Shown: in pieces, positions 8,771-16,634 of the stretch
How positions within the stretch are numbered: position 1 is the stretch's first letter
How the letters are laid out: each line of letters starts with the position of its first letter
DNA from: Desulfuromonadaceae bacterium
Lineage (GTDB): Bacteria; Desulfobacterota; Desulfuromonadia; Geobacterales; Pseudopelobacteraceae
Direction of reading: 5' to 3'
Assembly (NCBI GenBank): GCA_028687585.1
Contig: JAQTZV010000005.1
Location: 62,001 to 126,000, forward strand
Length of the DNA: 64,000 bases
The notes under the pieces: generated by a model
Databases searched by the model: none
Told to the model about the DNA's origin: nothing
Seen by the model: the letters and a program-made list of their open reading frames with translations, nothing else
Program-made: the position numbers and the translations under genes

Positions 8771-11323
8771 TCACTCATACTCAATCGCCGCAACAATCTT
8801 CATCTTCCCCGCCTGCCGGGCAGGCACCCATGCGGCGAGGGCCGATATCAAAGGCAGGGCGACGAAAAGCTGCCCAAGTATTTCCCACGGATAGGAGTGC
8901 GGCATGATCCAGCCGGTGAACAGTTCGGCAAGCGGCCCCTCCATGAATGAGGCAAAGAGATTACCGGCCGGAAGCGCCAGTACAAATCCCACCATGGCCA
9001 GAAGCAGCGCTTCCAGTACGATTCCCCTGACGAGTTGACCCGGCAAAGCGCCCAGCGCCTTAAGTATGCCGATCTCTCTGGTTCGCTCCGCCACCGAGAT
9101 GAGGAGCGCAGTGACAATGCCCAGAAATGCGACCAGCAGGGCCAGAAAGAGCGTGACACGAGTCAGGGCGTAAAAGGCATCGATCGCCGTGGTAATTTCA
9201 GCGATAAACTCCTGGCGGGTGGAAACCAGCGCCGGATAACGGCCTGCCAACTTGGCGCGGATCAGGTCGCGCACCTGGGCAACGTTGGCGCCGGGGAGCA
9301 CCGAGACGTCGTAGATATCAATACGGTCATCCTGCCAGTAGTGGAGGAACTGGCTGCGATCCAGCAGCACGGTCCCCTGGTCGGAGCCGTAATCCCGCAC
9401 CACAGCGGCAATCGTAAAACGCACGTTACCTCCCGGTGTAGCCAGCTCCACCTGCTGCCCGACACCCAGTTTGTAACGCCGGGAGAAATTGTCCGACACC
9501 GCGCATTTGCCTTCCTGAGTCAGCCCGCGGCGCATCAAATCGACATTCCCCTGGGTAAAGTCGTATGTCATCCGTTCCAGCAAAGGAGCGATCTCAATGG
9601 AGGTGACCTGGATCTGATGCCCCTGATAGAGGGGGCGGTTCACCCTAAAACTTTCCACACTCTTTACCCCCGGTAACTGTAACAACTCGTCACGCAGCCC
9701 ACCGGGAAAGAGGAAATCCGGGCGGTTGAAATTGGCCGATGCCCGCACAAAAAGGTCGCAGGTCAGGGCATCCAGCATCCAGCGGTCAAGCGCTTTTTTG
9801 GTCGATCCCATGTACCCGCCCAGACCGAGAACAAACGTAAGAGAGAGGGCCATGGCCATGATGGTGCCGGAAGTTCTGCGGGCATTGCCAAGCAGAGCAT
9901 CGCCGGAGAGCCGCCCGGCCACCGGGGCAAAGCGTGTTACCAGCGGGACGAGGCCGATGAGCAACAACCGCGAGAGCGGCCCGATGAGGAGAACGATTCC
10001 GGCGCCACCCAACAACAGCTCGGTGAAGATGAACGGATTGCCGCCATAGGGTGGCTTGAGAGCCATGACGACGGCGCTGCCAAGTGTGGCCGCTCCGGCT
10101 ATAATCCGCAGGGTAGACCTGCCCGGGGCACGGGCCTGAAAGGCTCCCTTGGCAAACGCCTCGGTGGGTGATATGCGGGAAGCGGTCAGAGCCGGCCCCC
10201 AGGCGCCGATCAGCGAGGCGACAATGCCGAGAAACATGGATTGCAGGACGACAACCGGCGGAAGCCGCACCGTCCCCGAACTGGTGACACCGTACAATGT
10301 CTCGGATGTCTGCCCCATCATCTTTAGGAAAGACTGTGAAAAAGTGGTACCGGCCAGAGTGCCCAGGAGGCCGCCGACAATGCCGATAACCAGTGCTTCG
10401 GCAAGAAAAAGAAACTGTACCTGACGGGGTGTGGCTCCCAGAGCCCGCAGGGTGCCGATGTCGCGCCGCCGCCGGTTCACCGCCACATTGAAGGCGTTGA
10501 AGATCAGGAAGATGCCGATGGCAAGGGCAAACCCGCTGGAGATGTTGAACCCGGCCACGAAATTGGCGACGATTTTTTCAATCTGCTCACCCCGCTTCCC
10601 GGGAGTTTCCACCCGGTAGGCGGGACCAAGCGTTTTCTCCAGCGTTGCAATTCCCCGGGCGACACTGGTCCCCTCGTCAAGCCGAACATCAATCCGGTCG
10701 AAGCGCCGCCCCCGGCCGAAGAGCTCCTGAGCGGCATACACGTCCACCACCATCAGGTTGCCGCCGAACGCCTCGGCAAATCCTTTGGGGGTTAGAAGCC
10801 CCCGAACGGTAACCCGCTTCACCCCTTTTGGGACCTTGATCGTGATACTGTCACCAATCTTCAGACCGGCCCTCCCGGCAAACTGGCGGGTAAAGATGGC
10901 CGAGTCGGGCTGGGCGAGAAAGAGGAGCGGATCGTCCAGATCGGCGTCATCCCCATCGAAGCCGTAATCCCGCATCTCACGGTCTCCCAGCAGATCGATG
11001 CCGATCACCATGAGGCTGCCAAGCTCACCTTTTCCCGGGGTGACGATCTGCTCGATGACCGGCGAAGTGGCCCGGATACCGGGTATGGCGCGCACCTGCT
11101 CCTGCACTTCCTCCGGCACTCCACCTTCCATAGTGATCTGGAGTTGGGCCTTGCCTGCGACCCGGTCAACTGTGGAGCGGATACCCTTGACCAGAGTTTC
11201 CTTGGCGCTCTCGATGGAGCTGAATGTGGCCACGCCGACCGCCACGCCAAGGAGCGTAAGGATCGTCTTGGCCAGGTGACGTCTGACATAGGAAAGCGAG
11301 AGGGTACGAAGCAGAAACCTCAT
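8771..11323 (-). CDS. FtsX/MacB-type ABC transporter permease
   Basis: An 850-residue inner-membrane permease of the large FtsX class. It has an N-terminal helix, a periplasmic MacB-PCD-like domain (about 40-240), a core helix bundle (about 260-480), a second extracellular domain and a C-terminal FtsX helix set (FLALLVAFLGIVTALLISVAERTREIGILKALGA). This double-FtsX plan is typical of LolCE-like or YtrF/AcrB-independent lipid and lipoprotein export. The start overlaps the ATPase stop by four bases (ATGA). With the ATPase, LolA-like protein and outer-membrane protein it suggests a trans-envelope lipid or lipoprotein transport path; the cargo is unknown. Confidence 0.85.
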   Translation of the reverse strand: MRFLLRTLSLSYVRRHLAKTILTLLGVAVGVATFSSIESAKETLVKGIRSTVDRVAGKAQLQITMEGGVPEEVQEQVRAIPGIRATSPVIEQIVTPGKGELGSLMVIGIDLLGDREMRDYGFDGDDADLDDPLLFLAQPDSAIFTRQFAGRAGLKIGDSITIKVPKGVKRVTVRGLLTPKGFAEAFGGNLMVVDVYAAQELFGRGRRFDRIDVRLDEGTSVARGIATLEKTLGPAYRVETPGKRGEQIEKIVANFVAGFNISSGFALAIGIFLIFNAFNVAVNRRRRDIGTLRALGATPRQVQFLFLAEALVIGIVGGLLGTLAGTTFSQSFLKMMGQTSETLYGVTSSGTVRLPPVVVLQSMFLGIVASLIGAWGPALTASRISPTEAFAKGAFQARAPGRSTLRIIAGAATLGSAVVMALKPPYGGNPFIFTELLLGGAGIVLLIGPLSRLLLIGLVPLVTRFAPVAGRLSGDALLGNARRTSGTIMAMALSLTFVLGLGGYMGSTKKALDRWMLDALTCDLFVRASANFNRPDFLFPGGLRDELLQLPGVKSVESFRVNRPLYQGHQIQVTSIEIAPLLERMTYDFTQGNVDLMRRGLTQEGKCAVSDNFSRRYKLGVGQQVELATPGGNVRFTIAAVVRDYGSDQGTVLLDRSQFLHYWQDDRIDIYDVSVLPGANVAQVRDLIRAKLAGRYPALVSTRQEFIAEITTAIDAFYALTRVTLFLALLVAFLGIVTALLISVAERTREIGILKALGALPGQLVRGIVLEALLLAMVGFVLALPAGNLFASFMEGPLAELFTGWIMPHSYPWEILGQLFVALPLISALAAWVPARQAGKMKIVAAIEYE

Positions 11324-12009
11324 GCCGCACCTCCGGATACGGAGCTATCCCCCTCCACCTTGCCGTCCCGCAGTTTGATCAGCCTGTTGCAGGCAGACGC
11401 GGCGTTATGGTCGTGGGTAACGATGACGATGGTGGTGCCCCGTTCCCGATTGATCGTCTTGAGCAGCTCCAGAATTTCCGCACCACGGGCCGAATCCAGA
11501 TTGCCGGTCGGCTCATCGGCCAGGAGCAGCGGCGCATCGGTGACCAGCGCCCGTGCAATGGCGGCCCGTTGACGCTCTCCGCCGGAAAGTTCATCGGGGA
11601 GATGGCTGCCCCGCGCTTCAAGTCCGACCTCCTTGAGCGCCTGAGCGACCTTCTTTTCGATCTCCCCGGTCGCCATTCCGGCCAAATGCAGCGGCAGGGC
11701 CACATTCTGGCTTACCTTCAGCGTCGGCATCAGATGGTACGCCTGGAAGATATATGAAACTTTGGAGCGGCGGAACAGGGAGCGCCCCTTTTCGGTTTCC
11801 CCGGCGAGGTCCGTCCCCGCCACCACCACCTGCCCGGAAGTTGGCACATCCAGCCCTCCCAGCAGGTTCAAGAGTGTTGACTTGCCCGAGCCGGACGGCC
11901 CCATGATCGCGACCATTTCGCCCGCCCCGATGGCCAGATTGATCCCTGCCAGGGCTTTTACTTCGGATTTACCATCGTATGTTTTGATTACGTCGTGGAG
12001 TTTCAGCAT
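11320..12009 (-). CDS. ABC transporter ATP-binding protein, LolD/MacB class
   Basis: A 229-residue ATPase for the FtsX-type permease encoded next. Walker A is GPSGSGKST (about residues 37-45), the signature is LSGGERQR (about 142-149) and Walker B is LLLADEPTGNLDS, followed by the switch His in VTHDHNAA. I use the ATG at 12009, where AAGGAGA lies about ten bases upstream and the family N-terminus MLKLHDVIKTY begins. The 59 codons of open frame above it run into an intergenic repeat and are not credible. It ends in a four-base overlap with the permease start. Confidence 0.92.
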   Translation of the reverse strand: MLKLHDVIKTYDGKSEVKALAGINLAIGAGEMVAIMGPSGSGKSTLLNLLGGLDVPTSGQVVVAGTDLAGETEKGRSLFRRSKVSYIFQAYHLMPTLKVSQNVALPLHLAGMATGEIEKKVAQALKEVGLEARGSHLPDELSGGERQRAAIARALVTDAPLLLADEPTGNLDSARGAEILELLKTINRERGTTIVIVTHDHNAASACNRLIKLRDGKVEGDSSVSGGAA

Positions 12010-12035
12010 TGTGTATGGTCTCCTTTGAAGGTGCA

Positions 12036-12169
12036 TGTAGGGGCGTGGGTTTGCCCCGCCCTGATGCTTGCCCCACCCTGCGCTTGCCCCGGCCTGCGAT
12101 CCCGCCCTGATGACAATGGCGATGATGACCGATATGGCGACAAGGGCGGGCCGAGGCCGCGCCCCTACA
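12036..12169. repeat. GC-rich inverted-repeat element between ABC ATPase and kinase genes
   Basis: The arms begin TGTAGGGGCG and end CGCCCCTACA, with about 27 bases per arm partly paired. The interior carries tandem TTGCCCCrsCCTG units. The right arm reaches into the kinase gene and supplies its TAG stop (12165-12167). This looks like a mobile-type small palindromic element (REP or MITE-like). Confidence 0.6.
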
Positions 12170-13592
12170 ATTTTTGATGTTGCCAAGCCGACTCCCCCAG
12201 AAATATGTTCCTGAACTCGCAGCGCCCCTGCAACTTGTAACAGAAGGCCCTGCCGCCAAAAGTGAACCGGTTCGACCAGATGGTCATGGGAACGCTGCGA
12301 GTATAGCGTTTGCGCGCCGCCTCGATGACATTTTCGATGCCGCGCAGAAAGAACGCCTTGTCCCCGAAATTGAAGAGCCCTTCATGTTGCCACGGTTCCA
12401 TGAACCAGCAGAATCCCTGGCGGATAACTTCCAGATGGTCCGGCGCCATCTCGTCGGGATGGTTGAAACGACACGCAGAGGCAATTGCCTGGTTCAAGGC
12501 GGGCATGTCCCGGTCCAACGCTGCCTGAATCGCGGCGTTGGAATCGCACCATTCCTCATCGTTCATGACCAGGGTGCAGCCGAAGTCGATCAGACCAAGG
12601 CGTCCGTCCGGCATAAATATGAAGTTGCCGGGGTGTGGGTCGGCCGGGAGCCAGTGCAGGCGGTAGTAGAGCCGATAAGTGGCTACCGTGAGCAGCGTGG
12701 TGAAATGATCCCGCTCCGCCTGTTCCGGGGCTCTCTGCAGATATTCATTGATATGGCAGCCGAGCAGATATTCACAGGTCAGCACTCGTTTGGAGGAATA
12801 GCCGTCGTAGACCTTCGGCACCACAACCTGGTCTGCGTCGACAAAGACGGTCCTGGCCTGGCGGCAGTGGTCGGCCTCCTTGATATAATCGGTCTCCAGG
12901 AGCAGCATCCGCTCAATGTCGACCAGTTTGGCGATGGTATCCTCCCAATCTCTGGTCAGACAGAGCGGCTGGAGCAGGAGACGGAGAGCGCGCAGGTCGT
13001 TTTTGATGGTTCGGGCGATACCGGGATACTGGATCTTTACCGCCACCTCTTCTCCGCTCTGCAGCCGGGCGCGATGCACCTGTCCCAGAGAGGCGGCGGC
13101 AAAGGCCTGTTGTTCAAAGGAGGCGAACATCTCCTCCGGCTCACGGCCGAACTCGTCGAGAAAGACCTCGCGCACCAGAGAGTAGTGCATCGGAGGCGCC
13201 TCGAAATGCAGCGCGGAGAGCACCTCGGCAAACTCCTCCGGCACCACCTCGGGGAGATTGGCCAGCATTTGTCCAACTTTCATCACCGCGCCGCGCAGAT
13301 ACCCCATGGTGCCGAAAAGTTGCAGAGCGGCGGCCAGGTGAGCTTCGCTTTTGAGCCGCTGCTTTTCTTCCGCGTCGCTGAATCGACTGCGCAGCCAGTA
13401 CGCAAGATATCCGAAGGTAACCCTGGCCTGGAGAGAGCCCAGGATCCAGATTCGGGAAAAGGAATTCACCGGCACCATTTTGTTGGAGACACTGGTGACC
13501 AAATTCGCCAGGTGCAGACCGGCCGGATCGCTGTTACGATCCTTGGGAAGCGCCTTGAGCAGTTCCTGTTCCAAGATCTTTTCACTCCGCAT
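12165..13592 (-). CDS. ABC1/UbiB/AarF family protein kinase-like protein
   Basis: A 475-residue atypical kinase of the UbiB/ADCK family. The family motifs are present: KVGQ in RGAVMKVGQMLAN, the Ala-rich loop AAASLGQVHRA, the VAIK-type lysine in EEVAVKIQYPG, ADPHPGNFIF as catalytic loop and GLIDFG as metal-binding loop. Known members support ubiquinone biosynthesis or lipid homeostasis and have ATPase activity. The first in-frame ATG lies inside the TetR gene; I choose the ATG at 13592 because AAGGAGA lies eight bases upstream, giving an 11-base overlap with the TetR gene. Its stop codon lies in the neighbouring repeat, so the C-terminus may have been altered by insertion. Confidence 0.85.
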   Translation of the reverse strand: MRSEKILEQELLKALPKDRNSDPAGLHLANLVTSVSNKMVPVNSFSRIWILGSLQARVTFGYLAYWLRSRFSDAEEKQRLKSEAHLAAALQLFGTMGYLRGAVMKVGQMLANLPEVVPEEFAEVLSALHFEAPPMHYSLVREVFLDEFGREPEEMFASFEQQAFAAASLGQVHRARLQSGEEVAVKIQYPGIARTIKNDLRALRLLLQPLCLTRDWEDTIAKLVDIERMLLLETDYIKEADHCRQARTVFVDADQVVVPKVYDGYSSKRVLTCEYLLGCHINEYLQRAPEQAERDHFTTLLTVATYRLYYRLHWLPADPHPGNFIFMPDGRLGLIDFGCTLVMNDEEWCDSNAAIQAALDRDMPALNQAIASACRFNHPDEMAPDHLEVIRQGFCWFMEPWQHEGLFNFGDKAFFLRGIENVIEAARKRYTRSVPMTIWSNRFTFGGRAFCYKLQGRCEFRNIFLGESAWQHQKL

Positions 13593-14205
13593 GCGCTTCT
13601 CCTTTGCCGGGCACAACGCCGGAAATAATCTGCACGAACATGCGGGTTGCATAGTCGATCAGTGACTGGGTTTCTTCCTGGTTGGGGGATATATCGTTGG
13701 TCCAAAAGGCGAGGATGCCGAGATAGAGGGACCAGTACATGGTCATGGCGACATAATCCGGGGCTTCGGCAAAACCGTGTCCGGCAATGATATCCTGCAC
13801 CGCGTGCAAATGCTCCTGGCGGGCGGCCTCCCCCTCCTGGCAGACGCTCTTTCGGGGAAACGGGCTCAAGGAACGTTCCAGAACCGGACCGAGAAAAGGG
13901 CGCAAAGGGCGCAGCCGGCGCAGACCGGAAGCGACAAACAGAAACAGCTCCTCGGCAAGATCCTCGTCACCGGTACGGCGGCGCTGAAAATCCTCCCGCC
14001 CCTGGCCGAGGGCCTCGGTGACCATGGTCATCGCCAGGGTCTCCTTGCTCGGAAAATAGTTGAACAGGGTGCCGGCCGCCAACCCGGCAGCCAGGGCGAT
14101 GTCACGGGTAGTGGTCGCATCAAAGCCTTTGGCGGTGAAGATATCCACCGCTTTTTCCAGAATGCGAATCCTGTTTTCATGTTTGGCCTGTTCGCTGATA
14201 CGCAT
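13582..14205 (-). CDS. TetR/AcrR family transcriptional regulator
   Basis: A 207-residue repressor-type regulator. The N-terminal helix-turn-helix is clear: ILEKAVDIFTAKGFDATTTRDIALAAGLAAGTLFNYFPSKETL (about residues 15-57), followed by an all-helical ligand domain of no recognisable specificity. It is the first gene of a minus-strand run (kinase, ABC ATPase, permease, LolA-like, outer-membrane protein), so it probably controls its own operon. Two similar palindromes lie upstream and are the likely operators. Confidence 0.9.
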   Translation of the reverse strand: MRISEQAKHENRIRILEKAVDIFTAKGFDATTTRDIALAAGLAAGTLFNYFPSKETLAMTMVTEALGQGREDFQRRRTGDEDLAEELFLFVASGLRRLRPLRPFLGPVLERSLSPFPRKSVCQEGEAARQEHLHAVQDIIAGHGFAEAPDYVAMTMYWSLYLGILAFWTNDISPNQEETQSLIDYATRMFVQIISGVVPGKGEAHAE

Positions 14206-14238
14206 CGACTCTCTCCAATAATGCTCAATCCATTTATA

Positions 14239-14250
14239 TGAACGCGCTCA
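14239..14250. promoter_or_regulatory. Putative TetR operator, proximal
   Basis: TGAACGCGCTCA is a near-palindrome 34 bases before the TetR start. It differs by few bases from the distal site TGAGCATGCTCA, so both fit TGArCryGCTCA. Centres are 48 bases apart. Confidence 0.55.
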
Positions 14251-14285
14251 CTATAATAACAGCTACAAATAAAAGCAATCATTAA

Positions 14286-14299
14286 ATGAGCATGCTCAT
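14286..14299. promoter_or_regulatory. Putative TetR operator, distal
   Basis: ATGAGCATGCTCAT is a perfect 14-bp palindrome in the TetR promoter region, sharing its core with the site at 14239. Binding by the neighbouring TetR protein is inferred. Confidence 0.55.
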
Positions 14300-14313
14300 A
14301 TATTATCGAAAAA

Positions 14314-14343
14314 GAAAGGCTGCCATTACGTTTGCAGCCTTTC
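14314..14343 (-). terminator. Terminator of the amino-acid permease gene
   Basis: Perfect 10-bp arms GAAAGGCTGC and GCAGCCTTTC around a 10-base loop. On the minus strand a run of T follows, so it ends transcripts from the permease gene. Confidence 0.75.
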
Positions 14344-14382
14344 CCTCATGCTTCAATCGGATTTTTCTCCCATAGGGTCTTC

Positions 14383-15687
14383 TCACGAAACCGGCATACC
14401 TGGCTTTGTACGGCGATAATTACAATAGCCGGCACCCAGTAAAAAGGCTGGATACAAAACCCACCAGTTGAATCCGGACAGGAGAAACCCGCATGAAAGC
14501 AAACCAAGTAAGGTTACAAGCCATCTACGGCTTCTCCTGTCGGTCTTCCAGTAGGCGAAAATGCTTAACAGATAGAGAATCAGAAAGTTCTGGCTGACGA
14601 CCAGGACAAGGTTTGCCGACGGGAGCCTGAGATAACCGGCCGCAAGTATCACCGAACAATAGATCACCAATGAGAGCAGCAAACTGTTGAAAGGAATGCC
14701 TTTGATGGTCAGCTTGCCGACGATGGCCGGCAAAATACCATCTCTGCCTGAAGCATAATAGAGCCGGCTTGCACCCATGACCCAGGCACATGCATTTGCT
14801 GTTATTACTACGATCATAACTAAAACCTGCAGTGAACCGATTGCTGTCCGGCCGACCAACGATGACAGGCCTGATGCGCCCCTGACGGAAACGCCCGACA
14901 CTTCGGCGCCGATACTCGTAATTGTCAGCGCCATGTAGAGCGTAATTACCAGGACAAAGCTGGCCCAGTACACAGCGGGAATCGTCTTTGACGGACTCTT
15001 GAATTCCTCCATACTGAAGGAGAGATTCTCCCATCCGATAAATGCCCAGAACAGGAGCGCTGCCGTGCGCCACAAGTCGGCATAATTCAGATTTTCCTTC
15101 CCGGCAAGCGTTTCACCAAACACGTGCAATCCGATGATAAAAAACGACCCGTTAGAGAAGACAATGAACGCCGTCACCACAATCAACGCAAGTAACGAAG
15201 CGCTGTTTATCCAGTTTACCTCCGCCACTCCCATCAGATTAAAACCGGTTGCCACGATCAGAATGACAATTGCCAGCCAATACACCGCGTTCTCCGGTAA
15301 CCCGCAGATGTTTTGCGCGTATGCACCGCCGATAATGGCAAGGACCGGAATCCCGACCACGAAAGTGCCGCAGAGAACGGCGGTCACAGCATGAGCCCCC
15401 CAGTCGCCCAAACTCACCTGCGCATATTTTGACAGACCGGCCGATGAGGTGAAGGTCAGGCCAAGGTAGGTGAATATATAAACCAGCGGTATGAGCATTA
15501 CGGAGATGAGCAACCACCCGCCAGCCACGGTAAGGACATTTCCGATCTCCAAAGCCATACCGGGCAGCCCAAACAAACCGGAGCCGATGACGGTACTGAC
15601 CGCCAGCGCCAAACCTTTCCAGAGGGTAATTGTCTTTTTTAGCTGCACAGGGCTTTGTTGATCAGGCATCAGGTATACTCGGACCAT
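14383..15687 (-). CDS. APC superfamily amino-acid permease or exporter
   Basis: A protein of about 434 residues with 12 predicted membrane helices. The APC consensus of helix 1 is visible (TLWKGLALAVSTVIGSGLFGLPGMALE), as is the FWAFIGWENLSFSMEEFKSP region of helix 6. Composition and length recall YjeH-type amino-acid exporters, but transport direction and substrate cannot be told. The start is uncertain: ATG at 15687 and ATG at 15669 are both possible and neither has a strong ribosome site. The gene stands alone, with its own terminator. Confidence 0.8.
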   Translation of the reverse strand: MVRVYLMPDQQSPVQLKKTITLWKGLALAVSTVIGSGLFGLPGMALEIGNVLTVAGGWLLISVMLIPLVYIFTYLGLTFTSSAGLSKYAQVSLGDWGAHAVTAVLCGTFVVGIPVLAIIGGAYAQNICGLPENAVYWLAIVILIVATGFNLMGVAEVNWINSASLLALIVVTAFIVFSNGSFFIIGLHVFGETLAGKENLNYADLWRTAALLFWAFIGWENLSFSMEEFKSPSKTIPAVYWASFVLVITLYMALTITSIGAEVSGVSVRGASGLSSLVGRTAIGSLQVLVMIVVITANACAWVMGASRLYYASGRDGILPAIVGKLTIKGIPFNSLLLSLVIYCSVILAAGYLRLPSANLVLVVSQNFLILYLLSIFAYWKTDRRSRRWLVTLLGLLSCGFLLSGFNWWVLYPAFLLGAGYCNYRRTKPGMPVS

Positions 15688-15787
15688 CCATATATGGGGT
15701 TAGTATGGTTTTTCCCGGAGATATTAATAAGTGGCATAAATATGGTGGGTTACGTTGCATGGCGTAATTTTTCCGCAGAATGTTTAC

Positions 15788-15814
15788 ATGTCAAACATGA
15801 CTCCATAGGTTTCC
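15788..15814. repeat. 27-base dispersed motif, copy 1
   Basis: Begins ATGTCAAACATGAC and matches copy 2 at 25049-25075 at 24 of 27 positions. It contains the palindromic unit GTCA-n-TGAC. Its nature is unknown; it may be a remnant of a mobile element. Confidence 0.45.
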
Positions 15815-15817
15815 CCT

Positions 15818-16339
15818 TTACTCACCCTTTTTCTCTGAAATGGTTTTTATCATCGTGCAAATCATCGCCTGCATTTTGACCGGGTCCGTCTCGTAGTCTA
15901 CCATTTTGTACATTCCCGCGCGTTCGCCAAAGCCAAACCTCTGGTAGATCGCTTTCTCTTCTTCGGGCAGCTGTTCCAGTATGGCATGTATCTTATCGAG
16001 GTGTTCCGCCTGCTGTTGTTGATTCCTGGGCTTTGCCTCGACTTCGACCGGCGTGACTGTCTCGGGTTCCCGGGATTGATATAACTGTGCGGCCTGCCGG
16101 AGGTCGTGTGCCAATTCAGCAAAATACTCGGCTGCGGCCCTCATTTTGCCGATGCTCGCGGCATCATCCCCGGAATCGAGCGGAATAATGCCGGTGATAC
16201 CTGAGTTTGATATTGAGAGGAAATCACTGTTTATGTTGAGCGTAATCCGGTTGTCGATCACCTCGACGAGTCCGCTGACAAATTCCCGATTGCTGACGTA
16301 GATATGTTTTTTCACTGCTTCGTAATCTGCCGTTACCAT
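15818..16339 (-). CDS. Hypothetical protein
   Basis: A 173-residue soluble protein with no family I recognise. The N-terminal part has beta-type segments (REFVSGLVEVIDNRITLNINSDFLSIS), and the middle and C-terminal parts are helical and charged (AAAEYFAELAHDLRQAAQLY; KIHAILEQLPEEEKAIYQRFG). No signal peptide or membrane segment is present. AGAGGA lies nine bases before the ATG, which supports it as a real gene. It has no close co-directional neighbour, and nothing in the context suggests a role. Confidence 0.6.
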   Translation of the reverse strand: MVTADYEAVKKHIYVSNREFVSGLVEVIDNRITLNINSDFLSISNSGITGIIPLDSGDDAASIGKMRAAAEYFAELAHDLRQAAQLYQSREPETVTPVEVEAKPRNQQQQAEHLDKIHAILEQLPEEEKAIYQRFGFGERAGMYKMVDYETDPVKMQAMICTMIKTISEKKGE

Positions 16340-16634
16340 GGTTGGTCCTCTTCAATCTGCTGTTGTGGGGGAGCTTTTTCCCGTGACCAAGGCTGACGCC
16401 TCCGGGTGCCGTAGTGTAACGGATAGTTTATGTAACGTCTACGCTTTTGGTCCCGTCAGGGTACATCGGGCCCAGTGGGTGCGGTAAGCGGTGTTTACCG
16501 GTTACCGGGTAAGCATTTTTTATCAATCGGAAATTTCCTTCAGCGAAGAAGAATACCATGCTTGGCGGCACGTAGACTCATTTCAGATCCCCGGGGTTTC
16601 TAAAACCCCGGGGATCCTGCCGTAACGTAAGAAA
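16340..16634. other. Gene-free stretch downstream of the AOR gene
   Basis: Nearly 300 bases without a credible gene. It holds a perfect 14-bp hairpin at 16586-16616 and, at 16480-16520, an inverted CGGTAA/TTACCG pair with repeated GGTAAGC units. These could form RNA structure, but I do not recognise a known RNA family. Confidence 0.4.
16586..16616 (-). terminator. Strong hairpin after the AOR gene
   Basis: Perfect arms GATCCCCGGGGTTT and AAACCCCGGGGATC with a 3-base loop, 20 bases past the AOR stop on the minus strand. No T-run follows, so it may be a transcript-stabilising hairpin rather than a simple terminator. Confidence 0.55.

Noticed and set aside
12174..13628. 484-codon plus-strand frame over the UbiB-like gene
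   Set aside because: It is the antisense of a clearly recognisable kinase gene and has no protein features of its own.
16410..16520. A riboswitch downstream of AOR
   Set aside because: The GGTAAGC-type repeats fold only weakly and match no riboswitch I know; it lies at the 3' side of AOR.
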